This document shows positions 12,302 to 18,108 of a DNA stretch of 27,046 bases, piece after piece. Both the position numbers and the translations under genes were made by a program. The stretch lies in IMG/VR virus record IMGVR_UViG_3300046519_000202, positions 1-27,046 of that record; one strand, 5' to 3'. Origin of the DNA: a virus. Each line of letters opens with the position of its first letter. Within the stretch, counting starts at the first letter, position 1. Under the pieces are notes generated by a model. The model saw only the letters and a list, made by a program, of their open reading frames with translations, was not told the DNA's origin and searched no databases.

Positions 12302-13637
12302 GACGGCCACGGTGATGATCAGTGACGCCGAGATCCGCCGCAATGCCGCCGGCGACCTGCGCCAGTTGCGCGACACCCGCCACCGCGCACTGCGCTTTCG
12401 CTACTCCACCACCGACCGCGCCAGAGGCTCGTGGCACGTCGTCGTGGCGGGGCAGTGGGGCAAGGCCGGGAATTTCCCCGACATCAGCACCAAGACGATG
12501 CTGGCGGCCTTGCCGGATATCCTCGTGCGGCGAGGTGCCGACGCTGAGGCGAAGTCCACCACCACCAACTGGGTGACGGTGGGCGACCTGCTGGCCTGGT
12601 ATCAGGATCGGATGGGCCGGGACCGGGGCCTGTCCACCAAGCGCAAGGCCAGCGCCAAGTCGGCGCTGACTTGTCACCTGCTGCCGTGCCTGGGCGACCT
12701 GCCGCTGGCCGGGGTGAACAAGACCGAACTGGACAAGCGCCTCATGTGGCCCATGCAGGAGCGTTTTGCGCTGTCGTTCGTGCGCTCGGTCTATGGCGTG
12801 CTGGCGGTGGCATTCCGGCAGGCGGCGCGGCTGGACATGCTGGCGCGCAACCCGATGGCCGAGCTGAAGTACACCGATTTCGTGCGTACCCGGATCAAGC
12901 CCAAGCCGGCCCGGCTGCGCGCGGATGACCTGCCGCCGCTGTTGCAGGTGCTGGCCGAGCAGTTCGACGCCAGCCCGGTGGAATCCATGCTGCCGCTGAT
13001 GATGCTCTGTCACGGCTGCCGCCTGGGCGAAACCCGGCTGGCGCGCTGGAAAAACGTCAATCTGGTGAGCCGGCAATGGTTCATCCCCGCGGCCGACACC
13101 AAGACCAAGGCCGAGCACACCTTGCCGCTGACCGCCCAGGCCTGCGCCCTGCTGGCGCGCTACCGGGCCAAGCAAGCGGCGAACGGCTACACCGGGCCTT
13201 TCCTGTTCCCCGGCAGCACCGGGGCTGCATTGAGTGCCAGCAAGGCCTGCACGGTGTTCACCAGCGTGGCCAAAGGCGAGTGGTCCAGCCATGACCTGCG
13301 CAAGGTGGCCCGCACCGCCTGGACGGACCTGGGCGTCGACTACATGGTGGGGGAGCTGCTGCTCAACCATGCCATGAAGGACTTGGACGCCACCTACATC
13401 CACACCACGGCCGAGGGCCTGAAACGCCGGGCGCTGGAGGACTGGCACGCGCACCTGGATACGGTCGGTTTCGAGGTGCTGCATACCGGGACATTGCCGG
13501 GACAGAACGCAACTGCTAATCCCGCGCAAGCCACGAACGGCGAGGCTTACAGCGCGATCAAGCATCCATCCCAAGGGAGGATGCAAAACCAAATTTCAAA
13601 GGGCCAAGCGCCCAGCCAGGAGACCGGCCATGAGTAG
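12285..13637 (+). CDS. Second tyrosine recombinase, in the replication operon
   Basis: 450 residues; the ATG at 12285 overlaps the helicase end by 17 bases. Residues about 95-200 are the core-binding domain, and about 210-385 the catalytic domain with the full set R246 (CHGCRLGE), a lysine in the beta hairpin (KTKAEHTLPL), H336 and R339 (SHDLRKVA), H362 (LLNHAM) and Y371 (DATYIH). The tail after about 400 is Gln/Asn/Pro-rich and looks disordered. It is distinct from the attL integrase and complete in catalytic residues. Its job is unknown; genome dimer resolution, a second attachment system or accessory recombination are possible. Confidence 0.88.
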   Translation: MTHASKTATVMISDAEIRRNAAGDLRQLRDTRHRALRFRYSTTDRARGSWHVVVAGQWGKAGNFPDISTKTMLAALPDILVRRGADAEAKSTTTNWVTVGDLLAWYQDRMGRDRGLSTKRKASAKSALTCHLLPCLGDLPLAGVNKTELDKRLMWPMQERFALSFVRSVYGVLAVAFRQAARLDMLARNPMAELKYTDFVRTRIKPKPARLRADDLPPLLQVLAEQFDASPVESMLPLMMLCHGCRLGETRLARWKNVNLVSRQWFIPAADTKTKAEHTLPLTAQACALLARYRAKQAANGYTGPFLFPGSTGAALSASKACTVFTSVAKGEWSSHDLRKVARTAWTDLGVDYMVGELLLNHAMKDLDATYIHTTAEGLKRRALEDWHAHLDTVGFEVLHTGTLPGQNATANPAQATNGEAYSAIKHPSQGRMQNQISKGQAPSQETGHE

Positions 13638-13923
13638 AGTATCTGCGGCCCTGCCGCGTAAAAGCCTGCTGGAACACGAGCGCAAGTTTCTGAAGGTCGC
13701 CGGGCAGCATCTGGCGCAAGAGAAGGGTGGGGCAGGGGCCATGGCCGACCTGCTGGACATGGTTGCCAGCTGGCACTCGCTGCGCACCGACATTGAGTTC
13801 GGCGACTATTGCAAGCGCTGGGTGGCCGAGGGCAACGCCAAGACTCCGACTTCCGACAAGCTTCTGCGCAACCTGCTGGGCTTGGACGAGCCACCACCGC
13901 GGCGCATTCGGAGGGCTGCTTGA
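13630..13923 (+). CDS. Hypothetical early phage protein
   Basis: 97 residues, MSRVSAALPR onward. A basic N-terminus (KSLLEHERKFLKVAGQHLAQ) is helical, and the tail ends PPPRRIRRAA. The lone CKRWV has no partner cysteines. No family is recognised. It overlaps the recombinase end by 8 bases and the next gene by one base (TGATG), so it is co-expressed with both. Confidence 0.62.
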   Translation: MSRVSAALPRKSLLEHERKFLKVAGQHLAQEKGGAGAMADLLDMVASWHSLRTDIEFGDYCKRWVAEGNAKTPTSDKLLRNLLGLDEPPPRRIRRAA

Positions 13924-14471
13924 TGACGGTCTACCGCGATGTTGAACATGCCGTGATCCGCGCGATGACGCTGGATAGCATCTCGCTGCACAAGGGCGCG
14001 GCCTGGCAGAACAAGTACAAGCCTGATGGCTGGAAGCCGGGCAAGAGTGACAATCCGTGCCCGCTTGATCGCATGGAGCAACTGGCCCAGGACACAATGA
14101 CAAGGGCGCTCATCCGCCGGCTGATTCCGCCGCTGCACTGGAACCTGCTGGTGGCCTTCTACACCGTGTCCGAAACTGCAAGCCTGCAGCAGGAGCGTGC
14201 CCAGGCTATCCAGTATCTGGCCAGATCCGCGCCGGGCAAGTCCCATTCACTGTTCCGCATCAAGTGCGTTACCGCCTGGGCAGTTGAGAAGCTCCCCGAG
14301 GGCTTCATGCTGCTGCACACCTGGGACAATCTGGACAATCCCACACCGGAGAAGACACTGTACCGGTGGCGGTCGGATATGCGCCGGTGGCTGCGGCAAG
14401 AGACCGACAAAGCTTATGCCTGTGCCGGTGTTGTGTTGTTGCAGGCCGGCCTTATAGCAGAACGTCCTTGA
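13923..14471 (+). CDS. Hypothetical protein, last gene of the early operon; possible late regulator
   Basis: 182 residues from the TGATG overlap at 13923; the frame is open further upstream, but that part lies over the previous gene. It is helix-rich, with W-x(n)-W pairs (HWNLLVAFYTVSETASLQQE, LYRWRSDMRRWLRQETDKAY) and a basic C-terminal helix that could bind nucleic acid. I recognise no Q, NinX or RusA motif. It sits last in the early operon and just before a promoter-terminator pair, where lambda-like phages carry the late antiterminator, so a Q-like role is a positional inference only. Confidence 0.65.
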   Translation: MTVYRDVEHAVIRAMTLDSISLHKGAAWQNKYKPDGWKPGKSDNPCPLDRMEQLAQDTMTRALIRRLIPPLHWNLLVAFYTVSETASLQQERAQAIQYLARSAPGKSHSLFRIKCVTAWAVEKLPEGFMLLHTWDNLDNPTPEKTLYRWRSDMRRWLRQETDKAYACAGVVLLQAGLIAERP

Positions 14472-14488
14472 TCGAAATGTGAGCGACG

Positions 14489-14514
14489 ACGGAAAGCTCG
14501 ACGGAGCTTTCCGT
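14489..14514. repeat. Perfect 11-bp stem-loop at the end of the early operon
   Basis: ACGGAAAGCTC (14489-14499) and GAGCTTTCCGT (14504-14514) form a perfect stem with a 4-base loop (GACG). No T run follows on either side, so it is not a classic intrinsic terminator. It lies between two converging genes and may act as a two-way transcription block or an mRNA-stabilising end. Confidence 0.7.
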
Positions 14515-14546
14515 TCCGGGTGGTGAGGTGTTGCGTGGAGGGCAGG

Positions 14547-14888
14547 CTAGAGGCCCAGCTTCGAGATAGCGTAAAGACCACCTAGCCATAGGCGCCATCG
14601 GGCGCGGAAGCGGTCCAAGGGTTTGGGCCGCTGCCCTCCGCCCGCTATCCGTATCTCGGCCTTAACCTCGAATGCGGAGTAGCCCTTTTCTTGGAAATCG
14701 TTCCAGACATGCGGTGGATTAAATCCCACCAAGCGCTCCTCCGTGTTGAACTCTCTGCGCTCCTCCACGAGCTCAGATCCGATCCAATTGCGGGCGTTTT
14801 CGGGGATCAGCTCTACAGAACTATGGTCCGGTACTGCCAGAGCACGGCATCGCTGGTAGTTAAAATAGACCTTCGCTTCGAAGCGCAT
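14547..14888 (-). CDS. Hypothetical protein on the opposite strand (moron-like)
   Basis: 113 residues from the ATG at 14888, which has AAGGAGG 7 bases upstream; a TTG two codons earlier is too close to that site. It is basic, with an N-terminal beta-like stretch (MRFEAKVYFNYQRC), a middle acidic segment and a Trp/Arg-rich end (RFRARWRLWLGGLYAISKLGL) that could associate with membrane or nucleic acid. No family is recognised. It is a single leftward gene between rightward phage operons, with a strong ribosome binding site and no partner, which suits a lysogenic-conversion gene (inference). Confidence 0.6.
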   Translation of the reverse strand: MRFEAKVYFNYQRCRALAVPDHSSVELIPENARNWIGSELVEERREFNTEERLVGFNPPHVWNDFQEKGYSAFEVKAEIRIAGGGQRPKPLDRFRARWRLWLGGLYAISKLGL

Positions 14889-15047
14889 CCTCAATCCTCC
14901 TTACAGCACGCGGTGAAAGAAGAGCATAGCTGAGCGAACGATGGTTTGGCGGCCACCGTGCTGAGTTATCGCCAATGAAAGCGTTGGGTTGGTGAATAAC
15001 GGTGCGTTACGTCAGTCGCATAGCCCGCTTCCCTGCCAAGGTGTTTG

Positions 15048-15076
15048 TTGACAATGTGAGAAAATGAGAATCTAAT
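15048..15076 (+). promoter_or_regulatory. Strong rightward promoter, pR'-like
   Basis: TTGACA (15048-15053, perfect), a 17-base spacer, and TCTAAT (15071-15076, 5/6). A 7-bp inverted repeat CAATGTG (15052-15058) / CACATTG (15081-15087) brackets the -10 and could bind a regulator. Transcription would start near 15083 and meet a terminator at about 15144, giving a leader of about 60 bases. The rest of the 315-base gene-free stretch 14889-15203 shows nothing else that I can support. Confidence 0.8.
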
Positions 15077-15115
15077 TACCCACATTGCCATTCTGCGTCT
15101 ACAGGATGAGCACCC

Positions 15116-15144
15116 AAAAGCCCGGCCAATGTGTCGGGCTTTTT
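15116..15144 (+). terminator. Intrinsic terminator after the pR'-like promoter (tR'-like)
   Basis: AAAAGCCCG (15116-15124) pairs with CGGGCTTTTT (15135-15144) and ends in a T run; the loop is about 10 bases. It lies about 40 bases after the promoter -10 and before the first late gene, as tR' does in lambda. Confidence 0.82.
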
Positions 15145-15203
15145 GCATCTGGCGCAGGCTGGAGGGTTGTGGCAGTTTGCTATCTCCTACATCGGAGGTA
15201 GAC

Positions 15204-15674
15204 ATGACGATATTGCATGATGTGTTAACCCAGTACTCGCTGTTCCTCGAAGCAGAGGGAAAATACGTTTCCAAACTGTCTAGAACAGCCGCGCAACTCG
15301 CTGACGGCTTGGAGAAGTACCTCGCCGGAGCAGCAGTGGGACGTCGCGACGAGATTGTGCGCCTCGGGATTGGTACAGAATTCAACTTCCGAAAAGTTGA
15401 ATGGACTGAGCTGACCTGTACTGAAAAGGTCATCGATTTCTCGCTTGCTATCAAGCTCACGGATCCTAGCGACTACGGAAATACCACAGAAGTGGTTTTT
15501 CAGATGGCGGTCCGTGCCGATGATAACGTCTACACCTTTGGGCTAAAAAACATGGGTGGACAAATCAAGATCTCGGATGTCGAGGTTCAAGGTGGTCGTT
15601 TTGGCCCCGTATACGAGGCCATTGTGACGAGGCTCAAAGCTCAATTCGATCCGGGCTACTATGCACTGGGTTGA
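15204..15674 (+). CDS. Hypothetical protein (accessory gene)
   Basis: 156 residues from the ATG at 15204, preceded by GGAGG 6 bases upstream; a longer frame crosses the terminator and is rejected. An N-terminal helical half (TILHDVLTQYSLFLEAEGKY) is followed by an alpha/beta half (NTTEVVFQMAVRADDNVYTF). No signal peptide, membrane segment or known motif is seen. The DNA is less G+C-rich than the flanking phage genes, which suggests separate acquisition. It is the first gene after the pR'-tR'-like pair. Confidence 0.65.
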   Translation: MTILHDVLTQYSLFLEAEGKYVSKLSRTAAQLADGLEKYLAGAAVGRRDEIVRLGIGTEFNFRKVEWTELTCTEKVIDFSLAIKLTDPSDYGNTTEVVFQMAVRADDNVYTFGLKNMGGQIKISDVEVQGGRFGPVYEAIVTRLKAQFDPGYYALG

Positions 15675-15720
15675 TCCAAGCGCTCCAATCCCTCCGTCTG
15701 TGAGGGAGTTATAGGATTAA

Positions 15721-15745
15721 GGGCCTCGGTGTAGCGCAGAGGCCC
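15721..15745. terminator. Hairpin between converging genes
   Basis: GGGCCTC (15721-15727) and GAGGCCC (15739-15745) form a perfect 7-bp stem, 46 bases after the stop of the 15204 gene and 3 bases before the hicB stop. No clear T run follows, so the terminator call is tentative. Confidence 0.5.
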
Positions 15746-15748
15746 ACT

Positions 15749-16174
15749 TCACGCCGCCTCAACCGATACGCTTAAACGTTTGCCCAGAGCGGCCAGCGCG
15801 GACTCAATCTGCTCCATTTTCGAAGTGTGCAGGAAGTCCACCAGCCGATCACCCTGGACCTGGTGAACGCCCAGCAGCCGGCGCAGATCAGCTTTGCGCA
15901 TATCGCGTTCCATCATGGTGTTCCAGAGCACGATCTTGGCTACGGTCACGGCAGGTAGGTGGATGACCTGCTCGCCTTGCTGTGGTGCCGATGCCTGCGG
16001 AATCGGGCGGCGTTGGTCGACGTAGATCGACAAGGTTGTCTCAATCGCATCAATAGCTTGGCTGACCGCATGCTGTTCATCATCACCGTAGCTGTTCAGC
16101 TCTGGAAGATCCCGGCAGAAAACGGCCAGGCCTGGAGCGGTGTCCTTTTCGAAACGAATAGCAAAGCTGTACAT
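15749..16174 (-). CDS. hicB: HicB-type antitoxin
   Basis: 141 residues. The N-terminal half is the HicB partial RNase-H-like fold (YSFAIRFEKDTAPGLAVFCRDLPEL, then AVSQAIDAIETTLSIYV), and the C-terminal third an HTH (MRKADLRRLLGVHQVQGDRLVDF). It should neutralise HicA and bind DNA to repress the pair. CGGAG lies 9 bases before the ATG. It follows hicA with a gap of 51 bases, the usual hicA-hicB order. It is on the strand opposite the late genes. Confidence 0.9.
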   Translation of the reverse strand: MYSFAIRFEKDTAPGLAVFCRDLPELNSYGDDEQHAVSQAIDAIETTLSIYVDQRRPIPQASAPQQGEQVIHLPAVTVAKIVLWNTMMERDMRKADLRRLLGVHQVQGDRLVDFLHTSKMEQIESALAALGKRLSVSVEAA

Positions 16175-16225
16175 GGTTTCATTCTCCGGGTGATGGCCCA
16201 GCGTTCAGAAAGGCGAAGGGGGCTA

Positions 16226-16408
16226 TCAAAGCCCCAGTTGTTTAATGATCGCCTTGCGGGTCGGTTCGGGCATTTCTTTGCTCCCGTGATCCGCGAAGGT
16301 TGTTTGGTTGCCGTTCGGGGCGGTGATCTTGAAGTGGCTACCTCTTTTGCCTGCTTCGAAGGTCACCCCTTGGGCCTTCAACCATCGTCTGAACTCGCTG
16401 AACTTCAT
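16226..16408 (-). CDS. hicA: HicA-type toxin (mRNA interferase)
   Basis: 60 residues from the ATG at 16408, the normal length of HicA. The dsRBD-like fold is clear: KFSEFRRWLKAQGVTFEAG, then GSHFKI with the conserved catalytic histidine (G-S-H), then DHGSKEMPEPTRKAIIKQLGL. The family cuts mRNA and arrests growth when HicB is lost. The frame is open further upstream, but the promoter -10 at 16437-16442 puts those codons before or at the transcript start. GAGG lies just before the chosen ATG. Confidence 0.92.
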   Translation of the reverse strand: MKFSEFRRWLKAQGVTFEAGKRGSHFKITAPNGNQTTFADHGSKEMPEPTRKAIIKQLGL

Positions 16409-16436
16409 CACCTCGCCTCGTTGTGTTGGTGAGGCC

Positions 16437-16465
16437 ATAATACAACTCTTCTGTTTTATGCACAA
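16437..16465 (-). promoter_or_regulatory. Promoter of hicAB
   Basis: Reading leftward: TTGTGC (16465-16460), a 17-base spacer, and TATTAT (16442-16437, 5/6). The start would be near 16430, giving a leader of about 22 bases before hicA. Confidence 0.7.
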
Positions 16466-16483
16466 CACTTTTGTTTTGTTGTG
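16442..16483. promoter_or_regulatory. Probable HicB operator: direct and inverted repeats over the hicAB promoter
   Basis: ACAACTCTTCTGTTTT (16442-16457) and ACAACACTTTTGTTTT (16462-16477) agree at 14 of 16 bases and are exactly 20 bases apart, two DNA turns. CACAAC (16461-16466) and GTTGTG (16478-16483) form an inverted repeat over the -35. Autoregulation by HicB-HicA is usual in the family; the site assignment is inference. Confidence 0.6.
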
Positions 16484-16492
16484 AGTCCATAT

Positions 16493-16715
16493 CCGGGGTG
16501 GCCCTTCGGGGGGAGCCCGGACACGGTATCGCCGGTCGTCACGTGTTACGAAAGAACACCGGCAGTTGAAGAGCCCTCCACCTCAAGATTGCTCCAGGGC
16601 GGCTTCAATGGGCAGCGTGGGAAGACACGCATGTTATGCAGATGAGAGCGTAGGCTGATGCGCAGTAGCCGTGCACGGGCGATTAACCTGCACAACCCGG
16701 CCGATCAGCACCGGG
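16493..16715 (+). other. Gene-free stretch rich in potential stem-loops, candidate structured RNA
   Basis: No gene is supported here. Successive inverted repeats are: CCGGG-n4-CCC-TTCG-GGG-n4-CCCGG (16493-16520), GCCGGT/ACCGGC (16531-16563), a nested pair TTGAAG-GCCCT / AGGGC-CTTCAA (16566-16608), GCGTG/CACGC (16615-16630), the palindrome CCGTGCACGG (16669-16678) and CCCGG/CCGGG (16696-16715). A terminator follows at 16733-16758. Such stems arise by chance in G+C-rich DNA, but the UUCG-loop hairpin and the 11-pair nested stem stand out. Confidence 0.4.
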
Positions 16716-16732
16716 CGTCTGCACCTATTACA

Positions 16733-16758
16733 AGCCTCGGCATTTGCCGGGGCTTTTT
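16733..16758 (+). terminator. Intrinsic terminator before the membrane-protein genes
   Basis: AGCCTCGGC (16733-16741) pairs with GCCGGGGCT (16746-16754), including one G-T pair, around the loop ATTT, and runs into five T. It lies 17 bases before the next start codon. Its surroundings resemble the 15116 terminator leader, so it may be the original terminator in front of the late genes. Confidence 0.75.
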
Positions 16759-16774
16759 CATTTCTGGAGCACCA

Positions 16775-17146
16775 ATGGACCCGACCGACTTCGGCCCAGG
16801 CACGGCTACCTGGCTGGGCGGCACGGGCACCGTCTTGGTGGCCGGCTTTCTGTGGCTGCGCAAGTTCCTTTCTCGCGATGCAGCAGACCGCGCGATGGAC
16901 AATGCCGATATCGGCACCGTCCGGCGCCTGAACGAACTTCTCGATAGCGAACGCGCGGCACGGGCTGCTGCTGAAGCTCGAGCAGATCAATTTGCGAGGG
17001 AGCGCAATGAACTCGCAGCCGCAGTTGGCCGGATGGAGGGCAAGATTGAAGCCCTTACTAGTCAGGTCGCCCAACTCACGGCCCAGGTCACTAGCTCTAG
17101 TGCAGAAATTGCACGGCTCAGGTCCCAGCTCGGAGGCGTCAACTGA
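16775..17146 (+). CDS. Small membrane protein with coiled coil, holin-region gene
   Basis: 123 residues from the ATG at 16775 with GGAG 6 bases upstream; a longer frame crosses the terminator and is rejected. Residues about 10-31 (TATWLGGTGTVLVAGFLWLRKF) form one membrane segment, followed from about 50 to 120 by a long charged coiled coil (Ala/Glu/Arg heptads, ending QVTSSSAEIARLRSQLG). There is no signal-cleavage site. Its position after a late terminator is where lysis genes usually lie, but one transmembrane segment plus a coiled coil is not diagnostic of a holin. Confidence 0.65.
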   Translation: MDPTDFGPGTATWLGGTGTVLVAGFLWLRKFLSRDAADRAMDNADIGTVRRLNELLDSERAARAAAEARADQFARERNELAAAVGRMEGKIEALTSQVAQLTAQVTSSSAEIARLRSQLGGVN

Positions 17147-17463
17147 TGGACAGATGTGCAATGGAATTCATTGCGCGCCGATGGTGGCGTCGTGTGGAGG
17201 TTTGGGTTATCGCACTGCTGCTGATGATCGGGGGCGGATTCTTCGGCTTTCAAATTAGTCAGTGGTCGCTGGCCAAGTCATACCTTGAGCAGGTCGCGCA
17301 GATCCGGCGGGCTTATGACGAGGCGTCAAGTCAGCGTGATATTCGCCTGGACGAGCTGACCCGCAAGACTGGGACGGCAGCTGACAAGGCCTCAAAAGCT
17401 GCCGCTACAGCGACCCAGGCAGCAGATAAGGCGGATGAGGCCTTAAATCGGGTATCGCCGTAG
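17146..17463 (+). CDS. Small membrane protein with coiled coil, possible inner-membrane spanin
   Basis: 105 residues, starting in a TGATG overlap with the preceding gene. A basic N-terminus (RRWWRR) precedes one membrane segment (about 19-38, WVIALLLMIGGGFFGFQIS), then a periplasmic-type coiled coil to the end with Ala-rich heptads (AADKASKAAATATQAADKAD). The positive-inside rule puts the coiled coil outside the cytoplasm. This is the topology of Rz-like i-spanins, but no Rz1-like lipoprotein frame is evident within or after it, so the role remains open. Confidence 0.6.
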   Translation: MDRCAMEFIARRWWRRVEVWVIALLLMIGGGFFGFQISQWSLAKSYLEQVAQIRRAYDEASSQRDIRLDELTRKTGTAADKASKAAATATQAADKADEALNRVSP

Positions 17464-17481
17464 CAGCTGAAAAATGTTTGC

Positions 17482-17724
17482 TTACCCCTCGCTAGCGAGC
17501 ATCGGACATAAACGCCACTTTACGTCCGCTATGCCAAATCGCTCCGCCATAGGCTTGGTGAGCTTACGCACCTTGTCGTGGCGGTTCTTTGGAATCTGTG
17601 CAACGCCCACATCACAGCTCGCCCAATGCCACGCTTCGGCATTGTCCATCCGGTCTGCGCGGATGATGAAATGCTTCGGCTCGCCGTGGAGTGAGTATTC
17701 AATTTCATAGAGTGCAGTTGTCAT
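17482..17724 (-). CDS. DUF6555-like protein
   Basis: 80 residues from the ATG at 17724, which has GGAGGA just upstream. The pattern ALYEIEYSLHGEPKHFIIRAD, then NAEAWHWASCDVGVAQIP, then KPMAERFGI matches small Pseudomonas proteins that I recall as the DUF6555 family; the function is unknown to me. It is read against the late genes and stands alone, so it is probably an independently expressed accessory gene. No clear promoter was found upstream; the inverted repeat at 17787-17817 lies between it and the next rightward gene. Confidence 0.7.
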   Translation of the reverse strand: MTTALYEIEYSLHGEPKHFIIRADRMDNAEAWHWASCDVGVAQIPKNRHDKVRKLTKPMAERFGIADVKWRLCPMLASEG

Positions 17725-17786
17725 GGCTCCTCCAATTGACCGCACGGCCACTGTCGATAGTTGATTTCAAATGTTGCGACCATGGG

Positions 17787-17817
17787 CGCCTGCATTGGTT
17801 TGATCAAAATGCAGGCG
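17787..17817. repeat. Perfect 10-bp inverted repeat in the divergent gap
   Basis: CGCCTGCATT (17787-17796) and AATGCAGGCG (17808-17817) form a perfect stem with an 11-base loop, in the gap between the leftward DUF6555-like gene and the rightward 17881 gene. There is no T run. It may be an operator or an RNA hairpin. Confidence 0.65.
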
Positions 17818-17880
17818 TACTCGACAGCGACTGCACCACAGACTCGAGCCTGCCAATTCGTGGCGCGGAAGTGAGGGGTT

Positions 17881-18108
17881 ATGAAGGGCAGTGACAATAG
17901 CTTTAGGCGGTCTGCACCCCTTACGCCGCCCCCAACCACTGAGTATCACGGCCGGCCTGCGGGCTGGCAGCCGCCACCTGCACCGCCGCCCATGCGCGTC
18001 GCTGCGCGGGCAACGCTGCCAGATGGCTTTGTTTGGGCGCTGATGATGTTCGCGCTGGCCTTCGTGGCTGGCCTGGTATGCGGGATGGGCGCAGGGGGCG
18101 GATCATGA
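17881..18108 (+). CDS. Small proline-rich single-span membrane protein
   Basis: 75 residues. The N-terminal half is Pro-rich (TPPPTTEYHG, then PPPAPPPMRV) and the C-terminal part is one hydrophobic span (about 49-70, GFVWALMMFALAFVAGLVCGMG) ending in Gly/Ser. GAGGGG precedes the ATG. A tail-anchored protein of this size could belong to the lysis or entry-exclusion genes, but no family is recognised. It ends in an ATGA overlap with the gpZ-like gene. Confidence 0.6.
   Translation: MKGSDNSFRRSAPLTPPPTTEYHGRPAGWQPPPAPPPMRVAARATLPDGFVWALMMFALAFVAGLVCGMGAGGGS

Noticed and set aside
10925-12376. Leftward open frame of 483 codons opposite the helicase
   Set aside because: The forward strand encodes a complete DnaB-like protein; the reverse product is Leu/His/Gln-rich without motifs.
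12264-13592. Long leftward open frame of 442 codons opposite the second recombinase
   Set aside because: The forward frame has a full recombinase catalytic set and coupled starts. The reverse frame has no ribosome binding site, no motif and the composition of an antisense shadow in G+C-rich DNA.
15129-15203. N-terminal extension of the 15204 gene
   Set aside because: It begins inside the terminator hairpin, and the ATG at 15204 has a strong ribosome binding site.
16409-16468. Twenty-residue N-terminal extension of HicA
   Set aside because: These codons lie at or upstream of the promoter -10 and probable transcript start; the 60-residue form has the normal family length.
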